A DNA stretch of 24,992 nucleotides. It comes from a virus. Position 1 is the first letter of the stretch. Every line of letters begins with the position of its first letter. The stretch spans positions 1-24,992 of IMG/VR virus record IMGVR_UViG_3300031951_001128; one strand, given 5' to 3'. Both the position numbers and the translations under genes were made by a program. Positions 13,201-21,155 of the stretch are shown piece by piece. The notes below the pieces were generated by a model. It was not told the origin of the DNA, made no database searches, and was given only the letters and a program-made list of their open reading frames with translations.

Positions 13201-15141
13201 CATTGTAAGATTGCAACCAGTAATCGTATATGGAGATGCAGAACGACGATCAACAGTAGTATAGACATTCGATCCATAAAAACAGATTCTCCATATTTCA
13301 ATTTCAGATGGAGGAATAGTAGGCAACCTTGCGTAGGTTAATGATAAAGGATCATATCCAATTCTAAAATTTTTCTGCCAAGTTAAAAGCCCACCAGATG
13401 GATTATTATTAACATCCGCAGTTAATGCGCCATTTCGTATTATTACTTTATTAAATGAATCAATAGAAATAATTGACCATCTAAAATATGGATCTGCTCT
13501 TCTACCATAAGGCCAGTGAGCTGTAGCTTTTGATAATTTAAGTTTAGATGAGACAACTGTATCGCGTACATCTTGCCATGCTGAAATAGGCAAGAGCGTA
13601 TTATTGTCTAGTTGCCTAATCTGAACTTGACCTCTAAATGGAGCAACTGCTTCCTTACCTGCATTCTCCCCATCAAGAGTAATTCTCCGTAAACCTTCAG
13701 GGAAATGAAGATCAACTTTAACTTTGTTACATGGATCAGCAATTACTTTTTCTATAAATGCTGAAGCAATAACAGTATCGCAACTTACTGCGCCATCTGT
13801 GCCTGTCCATGGAATCGTAAATGTATCTGTGTCAACATAAGTTACTGTTGCTTCTATCAATACTGTGCCGCTTAAGTAAACTCTTACCTGCCATCCATTT
13901 GCAAACCCATGCGCTGCTGTTGTATTGATTGTGACTACATTACTTGTTCTTGTTGCTGAACTTACCGATGCAGACTTACATTCAAGCAAAAGATTAACTT
14001 GCTCTTGTGATGTATCTGTACCGTAAATCTTCTGAAACTTTGTAGCGTTATCAACTACACCATCATAGTCATTGATTGTGTCGTATTCAATTTCTTCTAA
14101 TGTGTCTATCGGTACATCACCAACACGATAGTCATACACTTGCAAAGGAGCATATCCCCAACACAACAACATCTTGAGGTAACTTGTCGTAGCATTTGTC
14201 TCTACAAAATTGATTGCTGCCAGCGGTGGCGTATATTTGTATTGACCAAGAATTACAGGTATTGCTTCATACGGATAAGCGATATTGCTTCCAGCCTGTA
14301 ATAGGTCTTGTCGTTTTACTGACAGATCAACGGTAGGAGTCTCTGGAATGCGAACTGGGAAAAGCGCATTGACCAACATATTCCCTGCTACAGTTAATGC
14401 AGCAGTTGCAGCTAATGCAGTCCATCCAGTTAATTGCGTATAAGTTGCTACTGCCCAAGGGGCAGCGACAGCAACAAAAATAAACCCAACAATTCTTAAG
14501 GCATCATCATCACCAGCTACAGCACGAAACTCTACTCGCGCTCCCTGATGTGGCTTTACTAACTCCCATTGATCTTTAGGAATTACTTTGCCATCAACCA
14601 TCATCAATGCGTCATAAGGCATTGAAGTGGTTGTCTTTATATGATCCGCAATTTGTTTGATGTTCCAATCAGAAGGAACTAATCCGTCAATACGCTCATT
14701 GCGTAAAGGATGAATCAATCCACCAATGCTTGTGCTTTGTTCTTGTTGACGTTCTTTATATCTGCCATACGCAACAATACGATGTTTCCAAACGCCTGTA
14801 GTCAATCGCTCTACTGTAGCAGTTTGATTTCTCCTTACATGAAGAAACATCCCTGGACTTGTGACAACGCCAATATGAACTGGCTGGCCTTTGATTCTAA
14901 ATAGGACAACATCACCAGAGCGAGGCTCAGTAACCTCTTGCCATCCTTCTTTATTAATGGCAATAATTTCTGCAATATGATCAACATCAGCCGCTTCGTA
15001 TTCATCAACGAATGTCGGTAATGTGATATTGAATTGTTCTTTATAAATTAAGCGGACAAGACCCCAACAATCAGAGCCATCTTTATCTCTGCCTTTTTCC
15101 TTGTATGGAATACCAACATAATTATTCCACCAGTAATCCAT
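10282..15141 (-). CDS. Tail-tip fusion: NlpC/P60 peptidase, I-like and J-like host-specificity protein
   Basis: A 1619-residue protein. Residues 1-135 form an NlpC/P60 cysteine peptidase: DGSDCWGLV gives catalytic Cys25, PVHIGVV gives His89 and FLHV the third polar residue; in lambda this is the separate protein K. Residues ~140-265 resemble tail assembly protein I, with hydrophobic stretches at ~215-262. Residues ~265-1300 correspond to the J-like baseplate hub and attachment region, with inserted beta modules near 395-450 and 783-850. The end holds fibronectin-III domains at ~1309-1400, ~1401-1500 and a divergent one to the end; the first two share the pattern GYE[VI]RTSN-NWG. It forms the tip, digests peptidoglycan and recognises the host. 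Start: TGATG overlap. Confidence 0.92.
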   Translation of the reverse strand: MDYWWNNYVGIPYKEKGRDKDGSDCWGLVRLIYKEQFNITLPTFVDEYEAADVDHIAEIIAINKEGWQEVTEPRSGDVVLFRIKGQPVHIGVVTSPGMFLHVRRNQTATVERLTTGVWKHRIVAYGRYKERQQEQSTSIGGLIHPLRNERIDGLVPSDWNIKQIADHIKTTTSMPYDALMMVDGKVIPKDQWELVKPHQGARVEFRAVAGDDDALRIVGFIFVAVAAPWAVATYTQLTGWTALAATAALTVAGNMLVNALFPVRIPETPTVDLSVKRQDLLQAGSNIAYPYEAIPVILGQYKYTPPLAAINFVETNATTSYLKMLLCWGYAPLQVYDYRVGDVPIDTLEEIEYDTINDYDGVVDNATKFQKIYGTDTSQEQVNLLLECKSASVSSATRTSNVVTINTTAAHGFANGWQVRVYLSGTVLIEATVTYVDTDTFTIPWTGTDGAVSCDTVIASAFIEKVIADPCNKVKVDLHFPEGLRRITLDGENAGKEAVAPFRGQVQIRQLDNNTLLPISAWQDVRDTVVSSKLKLSKATAHWPYGRRADPYFRWSIISIDSFNKVIIRNGALTADVNNNPSGGLLTWQKNFRIGYDPLSLTYARLPTIPPSEIEIWRICFYGSNVYTTVDRRSASPYTITGCNLTMSGLTATIAAGTIDRAGGDDVLLGNTGEEYAISKKAFTYNVTFDVPYGAQEVRVRRTNISEKDFSSGGVKYTRLHDAYFLTVTGFDNTKPVIPPKNLTLTAIKVKATNQLNGSIDGISALVTSVCKDYDIATGLASVTTSNSCVITYAGHPYENGNSVVLDFTSGVGVDGTYTVSNVTAKTFRVTFASSPALSGAGVVTVSAHPTNWVLNSTRNPASLFRYVLQHPANAQAVSDSEIDLPALIDWHNFCNTKDYVYDAVISDQRSVLDILRDICAAGRASPTIRDGKWTVIIDRPNNTIAQFFTPHNSWGFESVKTLPKMPHAFRVQFVNADKGYIPDERIVYNDGYTSANATYFEGLTLPGVTNSDQVFKMARFHLAQIKLRPETYTLNVDMEHLICTRGDRVKVTHDVPMWGIATGRIKNRITGTQLELDELVPMDASTQYTIRIRLADGTSITRTVAAKVSDGYYQTIDLTSSVTATEGAGGNLFMFGSLSSESVDLLVQSIEPMDNYCAKLTLVDYSPAVYDVDDEPIPAFSSKITLPPKIEQSVITVKPTITALKSDESVLVVLAPGKYQYRIRVTFSHAKNLPKSCKYVEGQIILASSTGDDWESTKTVEVGKVSDIFFDDVQESATYKMRLRYVSMEGRVGPWQTSSNHTVVGKTSKPQSVTGLTAVESGNEVRLDWANNTEPDLDGYEVRTSNANWGLVSPAPLFKGKASEYKFVNKVPGTYTYFVKAFDVLKNYSLNATSVNITLNSPSNVSAVTQTIVKTTKTVVELALDWNDVAPTTFDVAGYEIRTSNTNWGTATGYLYKGRASAARLTNVSATAATTFYIRTYDTYNNYSTSSFSFIHDVTAPVTMATATVTVNRKKSILEFTIVSAPTLPNDFDEYEFQIGKVGTPGIPDGTTDNFWNDVDCQIVESTTRNAQIDLNKFPTPRFTLAGTKYRVAVRMRDKSGNYSPASALGSIVVTKIT

Positions 15142-15656
15142 CAGAAAAGCCCCGGAAAGTAGGAAGGTGTGAAAGTATGAGCAGGGAATGGCTCATTGAC
15201 AAGCGAAGCAACGGTCAAGGTTGCAATGATTGAATCTGCATTGTATTGAATCCCACCAACCAAAAAATTAGGAAATGAAACTTCTACAGTATTCGGAGAA
15301 GTTTTCAAAACCAATTCAATCGTTGCATTCATTGTACTGGTCAAATTCCTAATTGTTGGTATTAGAAATCTAGTTACATCATTTATTCGTATTTGGCATT
15401 GTGGTATTTGATCAGAATCTTCAATTGGCAATGTCAGATTAAATGGCAGAAATAAATAATTATTTGATCTGCTAATTACTCCATAGGTAACTTCTGTATC
15501 TGTCTCAGAAATTCTTTGTGTGTAATTATCTGCAATGCGAACAGGAGGCGAAATACCTGTGCCAGTAAAAGTAATCAGCGTGATGAATGTATTGTCTGAT
15601 TCTTGAGAAAGTAATGCAGCCTTAGCCGCTGCTGATAGAGAAGATAAGCGGCTCAT
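15141..15656 (-). CDS. DUF1833-type minor tail protein (lambda L position)
   Basis: A 171-residue protein with the features of the DUF1833 phage family, ending HTFTPSYFPGLF, a conserved tail of that group. It is beta-rich, without membrane segments. By position, between the M-like gene and the NlpC/P60-J fusion, it corresponds to the lambda L slot, whose product joins tip and tube. The start makes ATGA with the preceding gene. The family assignment is from motif recall and the functional analogy from synteny. Confidence 0.85.
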   Translation of the reverse strand: MSRLSSLSAAAKAALLSQESDNTFITLITFTGTGISPPVRIADNYTQRISETDTEVTYGVISRSNNYLFLPFNLTLPIEDSDQIPQCQIRINDVTRFLIPTIRNLTSTMNATIELVLKTSPNTVEVSFPNFLVGGIQYNADSIIATLTVASLVNEPFPAHTFTPSYFPGLF

Positions 15657-16015
15657 GGAAGCACTTGTAAGGTCAAGGTGACGCGATATAAATCTTTGCT
15701 CTCATACCCTATCTGATACATTGCTTCGCCTTGTGGCACGATTCTGACCTCTTCCACGACACCTGTTCTTGGATGTGTATAGTTAAATCTTGCGATGCCA
15801 GATAGTGTGGTATAGACAAAAGTTTCTAATGTACCTACTTGCGTATCGGTAAGAATATAAGACACACGCAAAGTATCTGGCAGTAAACTTCTACGGCGCA
15901 TCTTTGCAGGTCCAGCATCCATTGGAGTGATGAGAATATTCAGGTTCTTATCCTCTGAATAATCTGTCAATGGTCTCGCTGGCAATGTAGCAGGCCATGA
16001 ATATGATGCTGCCAT
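15653..16015 (-). CDS. Minor tail protein (lambda M position)
   Basis: A 120-residue beta-rich protein. The pattern SWPATLPARPLTDYSED at the start, an arginine pair in KMRRRSLLP and a C-terminal LYRVTLTLQVLP is typical of small tail-tip proteins immediately after tape measure genes. By synteny it is the tail-tip protein that adds after the tape measure initiator. Coupled by TAATG to the tape measure stop and ATGA to the next gene. No catalytic motif. Confidence 0.75.
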   Translation of the reverse strand: MAASYSWPATLPARPLTDYSEDKNLNILITPMDAGPAKMRRRSLLPDTLRVSYILTDTQVGTLETFVYTTLSGIARFNYTHPRTGVVEEVRIVPQGEAMYQIGYESKDLYRVTLTLQVLP

Positions 16016-18423
16016 TATCTTCTCGCTAAAGCAGGTTTAATACCAAAGGTAGAACGTACAGACATATTTGCATCGCTGCCATTCCTTCTAATTTCCGATG
16101 CAACAACTTCGCCGATCTGCACATTAATTGCTCTGTTGCCGCGACTATCCTTTACTTCGCTTGTCTTAACTTGTGTTCCAGAATAATTATTGATGTTGAC
16201 AGAAACATTACCACCGCCCATCGCATTATTCGGAATCATTGTGCCATTGCTAATTGGCTTAAACAATTCTGGTCCACGTTCGCCAACTAAGTAAGTTGAA
16301 CTCGCATTAACCATCCCGCCGTTTGCTCGACCTGTAAATGCATAACTTGAGGACATGTTGTTTACAGGAGTGCTATTGGTTGTTATTCCTGCGCCACCAG
16401 TTTTACCAAAGTTAAAACTCATGTTGCCAATTGCACTTTCGATTGCATTAGCAAATGGATCAGTCAATGATTTACGAACGATGATTGCAAGAATGTCTTG
16501 TAGCAATCCTTTTAAGATGCTTTGAAAATCTTTAGCTTGCAGAATTGCTTGCTCAAAAGATGATGTTAATGTTTGACCCATTAATTTATAGGTCTGCTTT
16601 AGATCATCTGCGCCACGTTTTGTGTTGTAGATTTCGTCATGCTGTTTAATGAGTGCTTTACTGATACGATCATTGACTTCGGCTTCTTCATATCCAGCAT
16701 CAATTAACTCTTGACGTAACCGCAACAAGTCCTCTTGCGATGCTGCAAATTGTTCATTCTGTGTATTTGTATCTGAGATCAATTGCTTATAGCGCTCTTG
16801 CAATTGATTCGATCTTTCTAGCTCTTTATTTTCTTCTTCTTTCCTAGCCTTCGCTTCGCTGATCATGGCGATATATTCATTCATCAAAGTAATTTCTTCT
16901 TGAGTCGCGCCAAGAGATTTTGCTTTGATAACAAGCAACTCATCTTCTGTCATGCCGAGCGAGTTGTAGCTTTGAATCAAATCTTGTAGAACTTGATTCA
17001 ATTCTTCTTTCTTCTTTTTTTCTTCTTCGTAATTTTTAATGTAACTTATTTGTTGTTCAATACTTTTAATAATTTGCTGACTAGCACCAAGACGCTCTAA
17101 TTCAATAACAGCTAACTCACCTTGAGTTTTTGTCAGTTCATTGTAGGATTTATTTTGTGCTTCAACAATTTGCTGAATTTTCTTTTCATTCTCTTGTTGC
17201 GCTACGAGTTCTTTTTTCTGAGCGATAAGACTTGTAATTTGATCTATCTGTTTTTGATTCGCACCAAAAGTCTTTGCATCAACAAGTAGCAAAGCCTCTT
17301 TACCTTTGACAAGTTCATCTATTTCCCTTGTCTGCTGTTTAATTAGATCAGCAAGTTTTTTTGCATTATCGGTAGCAGTCTTATCTGCTTCGCCTGTCAT
17401 TTTTATTTGACGCTTCGGCGCAGCCGTTACTGGCTCATCTTTCTTAGGTGATCGCGCTTCTTGTAATGTCTTATAGTAAGTAAGTAACTTTTCTAATTCT
17501 TTTATCTCGTTACGCATTGTTGCGGCAGCACGAGGGTTTGATCTGCCTAATTTCTCAGCTTCTTCTTTTGCTTTTGTAATCTCTTTAGTAAGGCTTGCGA
17601 CTTGTTGATCAACGCCCTTAAATGGATTCGTTAAACCCAACCCTAGTTTTTGAGTAAAACTAAGTTGTGCTTTTTCTGCTGCAATGATTTCCTCCATGTA
17701 TTTATTCAATACAGGAATAATGTCATTAGCAATGCTCTTGGCAAGACCACCAAAAGATGTTTTAAGCCGATCTAAATTGTCATTGAATATCGCAGCTTGT
17801 TTGGCAGCTTGAGGTGTAATAACCCCACCTAGCTTTTCCAATTCAATACCCATGTCTTGGATGCCCTTGCGACCTCCATTTAAGAATGGGATTAGTTCTG
17901 CGCCAGACTTACCAAAGATAGATGTTGCAATGGCAACCTTACCAGCACCATCTTCATATTGCGTAAAAGCATCTGCAATGTCGTACAGTAATTGCTCTGT
18001 AGATTTTAGATTGCCAGCAGAATCTTTGACAGATACGCCAATGGTTTTGAATGATTCATTAGCAGACGCACTACCGGATGCAGCTTCAACAGCGGCTTTG
18101 CTGAGTTTGACTAATGAAGTATTAAGGCCATCAATATCTACGTTAGAGAATTTTGCAGCATAAGCTAATTTAGAAAGCGTATCAGCAGCGATGCCAACCT
18201 TTTCTGACATATCATCCATTCTATCCATTGCATCAATTGATGCCTTGATAAAACCGACAAACATATCAGCAGACAATACCGCGGCAATTCCCGCTGCAAG
18301 TGTCTGTGCGCCACCATACATCTTATCGAAAGTCTTTTGCGATGTAGCAGCAGCACGTTCCATCGCTACTCTGAACTGTGCCGTTTCCGCAGTAAGATTA
18401 ACGACTAAATCTGCTAATGCCAT
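16015..18423 (-). CDS. Tape measure protein
   Basis: An 802-residue protein that sets tail length and is ejected during infection. The N-terminal ~250 residues resemble phage tape measures (LVVNLTAETAQFRVAMERAA, then MDDMSEKVGIAADTLSKLAY, then FGKSGAELIPFLNGG), with a hydrophobic stretch near 40-60. Residues ~275-600 are a Lys/Glu/Gln-rich coiled coil with 59-residue repeats: LVDAKTFGAN, VIELERLGAS, VIKAKSLGAT, then a diverged fourth copy. The C-terminal ~110 residues are Gly/Asn-rich with RANGGMVNASSTYLVGERGP, a common end of tape measures. At about 0.15 nm per residue the tail would be near 120 nm. It starts directly after the GT stop. Confidence 0.93.
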   Translation of the reverse strand: MALADLVVNLTAETAQFRVAMERAAATSQKTFDKMYGGAQTLAAGIAAVLSADMFVGFIKASIDAMDRMDDMSEKVGIAADTLSKLAYAAKFSNVDIDGLNTSLVKLSKAAVEAASGSASANESFKTIGVSVKDSAGNLKSTEQLLYDIADAFTQYEDGAGKVAIATSIFGKSGAELIPFLNGGRKGIQDMGIELEKLGGVITPQAAKQAAIFNDNLDRLKTSFGGLAKSIANDIIPVLNKYMEEIIAAEKAQLSFTQKLGLGLTNPFKGVDQQVASLTKEITKAKEEAEKLGRSNPRAAATMRNEIKELEKLLTYYKTLQEARSPKKDEPVTAAPKRQIKMTGEADKTATDNAKKLADLIKQQTREIDELVKGKEALLLVDAKTFGANQKQIDQITSLIAQKKELVAQQENEKKIQQIVEAQNKSYNELTKTQGELAVIELERLGASQQIIKSIEQQISYIKNYEEEKKKKEELNQVLQDLIQSYNSLGMTEDELLVIKAKSLGATQEEITLMNEYIAMISEAKARKEEENKELERSNQLQERYKQLISDTNTQNEQFAASQEDLLRLRQELIDAGYEEAEVNDRISKALIKQHDEIYNTKRGADDLKQTYKLMGQTLTSSFEQAILQAKDFQSILKGLLQDILAIIVRKSLTDPFANAIESAIGNMSFNFGKTGGAGITTNSTPVNNMSSSYAFTGRANGGMVNASSTYLVGERGPELFKPISNGTMIPNNAMGGGNVSVNINNYSGTQVKTSEVKDSRGNRAINVQIGEVVASEIRRNGSDANMSVRSTFGIKPALARR

Positions 18424-18968
18424 TTATTTCTTCCTTACTATACGGTTGGCAAATTGCGCTCTTAAGACTTCAGATGCTTTGGGCTTTTCAGGTTCTTGCA
18501 ATTTGAAATAGGCAATCCATTCGCTTAGTTCTGCGCTGTCCATTCTCCTTAGCATTTCCCCGACCGGAATGCCTAGCTTCAAAGCTAGATCAAAATAAAA
18601 TAAACGCTCCGGTCGGTTCTTTAGTTTTTTTTCAGGTCATCCAATTCTGATTCGGTAAGCCGATTCAATCTTTGGGCAACCTTAACGCAACGCTCTAATG
18701 CGGCAACAGACTTTTCACCGAGGGCGATTACATCATCCTCAGCAAATAGTCGATTACCTTTTTCATCTACAGCAGTTGCTACAACCAATCTTGCTCTTAC
18801 GTTAATCAATGCACCATCTTTTGATTGCACCAGATGTTGTTCCCAAGCATCTCTTGCGTATCCTGTCATCGTGCTAATGATTACTTCACCTCCCCACTCT
18901 GGAACTTTGACAACCTCTTTTTTTAGATCGTCAGCCTTCAGAATGGCATCTCTATTTAATATCGCCAT
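18424..18968 (-). CDS. Tail assembly chaperone GT (-1 frameshift product)
   Basis: The G frame is joined to a second frame by slippage at 18624-18630, giving about 181 residues: 115 from G, then about 66 beginning LKNRPERLFYFDLALKLG and including ELSEWIAYFKLQ, a motif conserved in T-domain extensions of siphophages. In lambda, G and GT bind the tape measure and recruit tube subunits, then leave. The T frame has no plausible start of its own and runs to TAA at 18424-18426, one base before the tape measure gene. The slippery site, spacer and stem are listed separately. Only a small fraction of ribosomes is expected to shift. Confidence 0.9.
18560..18630 (-). promoter_or_regulatory. Programmed -1 frameshift signal (slippery heptamer and stem)
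   Basis: Read on the minus strand, the sequence is CTG AAA AAA AAC TAA in the G frame. It contains A AAA AAC (18624-18630), one of the most efficient bacterial -1 heptamers, followed by the G stop. After a 7-base spacer (TAAAGAA), CCGACCGGA (18608-18616) pairs perfectly over 9 bp with TCCGGTCGG (18560-18568), and a smaller hairpin CTAGCTT/AAGCTAG (18573-18579/18582-18588) sits in the loop. Spacing and stability match known stimulators. The shifted frame then continues to the T stop. Confidence 0.92.
18621..18968 (-). CDS. Tail assembly chaperone G
   Basis: A 115-residue protein ending at TAA 18621-18623 immediately after the slippery site. It is mostly helical: ILKADDLKKEVVKVPEWGGE, then a middle DEKGNRLFAEDDVIALGEKS, then RLNRLTESELDDLKKN at the end, the usual shape of a G-type chaperone, with a conserved WGGEV-like strand early. 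It is the major product; GT is the shifted minor one. It follows the tail tube gene by three bases, the normal order (tube, G, GT, tape measure). Confidence 0.9.
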   Translation of the reverse strand: MAILNRDAILKADDLKKEVVKVPEWGGEVIISTMTGYARDAWEQHLVQSKDGALINVRARLVVATAVDEKGNRLFAEDDVIALGEKSVAALERCVKVAQRLNRLTESELDDLKKN

Positions 18969-18971
18969 AAA

Positions 18972-19391
18972 TTAAGTCTCAGTAATTGAACCAGTCACTT
19001 CCAAAGTTACGTTAGCTTCAACCACACCATCAACAGCACCAGATACAGAGAAGCCTGTAATGTATGCGCTGAATGACCAAGTAGTCGGCGATGTATCAGT
19101 AAAGATCAACTGAAACGGAGTAAGTGTGCGAGCAGCACGATTGGTACGCAGCAAGTCATGCTGAGTATCATCCGGCAGATAGTTAATTACAAAGCTAAGT
19201 TGGCCTTCATCTTGCAAGCCCATACGCTTTTCTTTTGCTGTAGACGATAGATCAGTTACGTCAATCACAGCAGCAGATCCACCCGGACCAGTGAAAGACT
19301 TCACTTCTTTGATGGTTGTATAAGTAATCGGCGATGCGCCAGTCCCGATTTTAAGCAAAGTGCCTTGTGCTTCAATTGCGTTCGTTGACAT
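18972..19391 (-). CDS. Major tail tube protein
   Basis: A 139-residue beta-rich protein with the pattern of siphophage tube subunits: EAQGTLLKIGTG near the start, then ITYTTIKEVKSFTGPGGSAA, VIDVTDLSSTAKEKRMGL and a C-terminal WSFSAYITGFSVSGAVDGV. Hexameric rings of this protein stack around the tape measure. GGAG lies six bases before ATG 19391, stronger than most sites in the operon, as expected for a highly made structural protein. Neighbours (tail terminator upstream, chaperone downstream) agree. Confidence 0.92.
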   Translation of the reverse strand: MSTNAIEAQGTLLKIGTGASPITYTTIKEVKSFTGPGGSAAVIDVTDLSSTAKEKRMGLQDEGQLSFVINYLPDDTQHDLLRTNRAARTLTPFQLIFTDTSPTTWSFSAYITGFSVSGAVDGVVEANVTLEVTGSITET

Positions 19392-19404
19392 TTACTGCTC
19401 CTTT

Positions 19405-19746
19405 CTATTTGCGCCAGACATAATAATCCTGTGTAACTCTGTAGATTGTTACATCAGGCTCGAAAAAATCCTCGTCAGTTTGCAGTAGTCCCTTAAATGC
19501 TGCCGCTTCCATTGCTGTTCTAACGGATGCCGCCAATGTTCGCGCTGCGGAATAAGTCTCTGCATAACTATCAATTTGAAATCTTACTAAATCAATTGTT
19601 GCACCACCATTCAATGTGTTTTCAGGTGTGCTAGAAATCCTTGTGTATATGATTGAAGGATAAGAAGGATTTTCAGGCATGAGTAATGGATAGCATCTGT
19701 TAGATACCAATCCCTTCAATGCGTTAAAAATATCTTCTTCAATCAT
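19405..19746 (-). CDS. DUF3168-type tail completion / terminator protein
   Basis: A 113-residue protein with the outline of the DUF3168 family: MIEEDIFNALKGLV start, YPSIIYTRISSTPENTLNGG, VRFQIDSYAETYSAARTLAA and a terminal RVTQDYYVWRK. Members cap the tail tube and provide the connector interface (lambda U/HK97 gp11 role). Fixed by ATGA overlap with the gp10-like gene and 13 bases before the tube gene. It carries no catalytic motif. Confidence 0.87.
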   Translation of the reverse strand: MIEEDIFNALKGLVSNRCYPLLMPENPSYPSIIYTRISSTPENTLNGGATIDLVRFQIDSYAETYSAARTLAASVRTAMEAAAFKGLLQTDEDFFEPDVTIYRVTQDYYVWRK

Positions 19747-20225
19747 TTTCTGTTGTATTTTTTCTCAAGTTTTTTGATCGACTTGCCTAAATTGGTTTTA
19801 ATAGAATTAACAACATCTACTCTTGTCGATTCAAATGCTGGTCTGATAAATGGTCTGGCTGGCATAAACTTAGTTCCAAATTCTATGAATCGCCAATAAA
19901 ATGCCGCCCCATCTGTTTCATATCTTTGACCAACTCTATTTAGTTGTCTATTACGTCTAGTGTTTGCATATTTTCTTTTTTTGCCATTTCGCACACCAAC
20001 AACATAAGTTGCTCTACCTACATCAGACTTGGACTTTGAAAAAGCAGCATATACGTTATCTCTTAATTTTCCGGTCTTTACAGGTGCTTTTGCAATGATT
20101 TCATTCTTCAAAATCTTTGATGACTTGGCAATAGCACCTCTTAATTCTTTTCGTTGTAATTCAAGCGGCAATTGCTTAAGAGCATTATCTAGTGCTTTCA
20201 AGCCATCCACTTTCATTCCAATCAT
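19743..20225 (-). CDS. HK97 gp10-like head-tail/tail completion protein
   Basis: A 160-residue basic protein of the HK97 gp10 family: LKALDNALKQLPLELQRKEL, then KSSKILKNEIIAKAPVKTGK LRDNV, with the APVKTG motif that marks the group, and FIEFGTKFMPARPFIRPAFE in the second half, another hallmark. It probably acts in neck or tail-tube attachment. ATG 20225 forms TAATG with the previous stop; a second ATG nine bases on (20216) is an alternative start. It is coupled by ATGA to the DUF3168-like gene. Confidence 0.9.
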   Translation of the reverse strand: MIGMKVDGLKALDNALKQLPLELQRKELRGAIAKSSKILKNEIIAKAPVKTGKLRDNVYAAFSKSKSDVGRATYVVGVRNGKKRKYANTRRNRQLNRVGQRYETDGAAFYWRFIEFGTKFMPARPFIRPAFESTRVDVVNSIKTNLGKSIKKLEKKYNRK

Positions 20226-20539
20226 TATTCAGGCCTCTTGACGGTAATCTGCAATCCCTCACGGCGTTTTAATTCCGCGATGTGCTGGATATCATACGCC
20301 ACACCTTCATACAAAATACGAAATTTTTCGTTAATTCCTGCAAGCCAGCGAATAGTTATTCTCAAAGTTGCTTCTGGCAAAACTTGTCCAGCAGTTATTA
20401 ATTCCCTACCTGACAATGGAATGACCTCTGCCCATACCTCTGCAAAATTAGAAAATGACACAACAATTTCCCCAAATGAATTTTGGGTTTCAGTTGGTTG
20501 CTGAATAGTAATTCTGCGGTCTAGGCTTCCGGCTTTCAT
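20225..20539 (-). CDS. Head-tail joining protein (SPP1 gp16 / phage H-T joining family)
   Basis: A 104-residue protein with the usual start MKAGSLDRRITIQQPTETQN and the motif WAEVIPLSGRELITAGQVLP, then ATLRITIRW and a C-terminal LQITVKRPE. These match the head-tail adaptor family (Phage_H_T_join). It closes the neck after DNA packaging. Two bases separate it from the previous gene, and its stop forms TAATG with the gp10-like gene. The length is normal for the family. Confidence 0.93.
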   Translation of the reverse strand: MKAGSLDRRITIQQPTETQNSFGEIVVSFSNFAEVWAEVIPLSGRELITAGQVLPEATLRITIRWLAGINEKFRILYEGVAYDIQHIAELKRREGLQITVKRPE

Positions 20540-20541
20540 GG

Positions 20542-21153
20542 CTATAGCCCGATGTTAATGCGATGCTGCGACAGTAGATGCATTGCGCCTAGAGGTATCT
20601 CGTTGACAATGTTGCCTACATTGATTGCCTCACGATTGGCATACAGATGCCCTATATTGAGCAGCATGGCTTGATTAATGCTCTTAGGTATAGGATTGGT
20701 GTTCGGGCTTACATTGTCCGTATAACCCGCATTAAACGTAACTGTGACCGCATTCGGTTGCTGCCTTGTATCAGGCCATTTCTCGTTATAGTTTAGATTG
20801 ATGACCGATGGCTTAGTCACATTGTCTAAAGTATATTTTGTAGATGAGAAAGTTTGCGTTGCCCCATTGGTGTCAACATAGGAAATTGACGTAATAGAAT
20901 TTACTTTTGAAATCTGTAAATTTATTTCTGCGTCAGGGAAACGATCTAGCGTCAATGTATAAGTCTGATTCGCTATTGCCAATCCAGTATATTTTTCAGC
21001 AGATTCCCTAGAGGCAGCAATCAATGCCGTTACTAATGTATCGTCTGGATGCGATGGCGGTGATCCGCTTGTATCCAGCTTTAGATGTAGTCGTGCTTGT
21101 GCCAATGTGATTGGCTCTGCGGCAACATTATTCGACGGGCTAAGACCTGACAT
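20542..21153 (-). CDS. Head-tail connector (gp6 / phiE125 gp8-like)
   Basis: A 203-residue helical protein: EPITLAQARLHLKLD near the start, DDTLVTALIAASRESAEKYTG and a C-terminal region AMLLNIGHLYANREA followed by LLSQHRINIGL. These are features of the phage head-tail connector group that includes HK97 gp6 and phiE125 gp8, whose oligomers bind the portal. The beta-strand middle with TYTLTLDRFP is usual for the phiE125 version. It follows the methyltransferase-like gene by two bases, so the modification block is inserted between it and the capsid. Confidence 0.9.
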   Translation of the reverse strand: MSGLSPSNNVAAEPITLAQARLHLKLDTSGSPPSHPDDTLVTALIAASRESAEKYTGLAIANQTYTLTLDRFPDAEINLQISKVNSITSISYVDTNGATQTFSSTKYTLDNVTKPSVINLNYNEKWPDTRQQPNAVTVTFNAGYTDNVSPNTNPIPKSINQAMLLNIGHLYANREAINVGNIVNEIPLGAMHLLSQHRINIGL

Positions 21154-21155
21154 GA

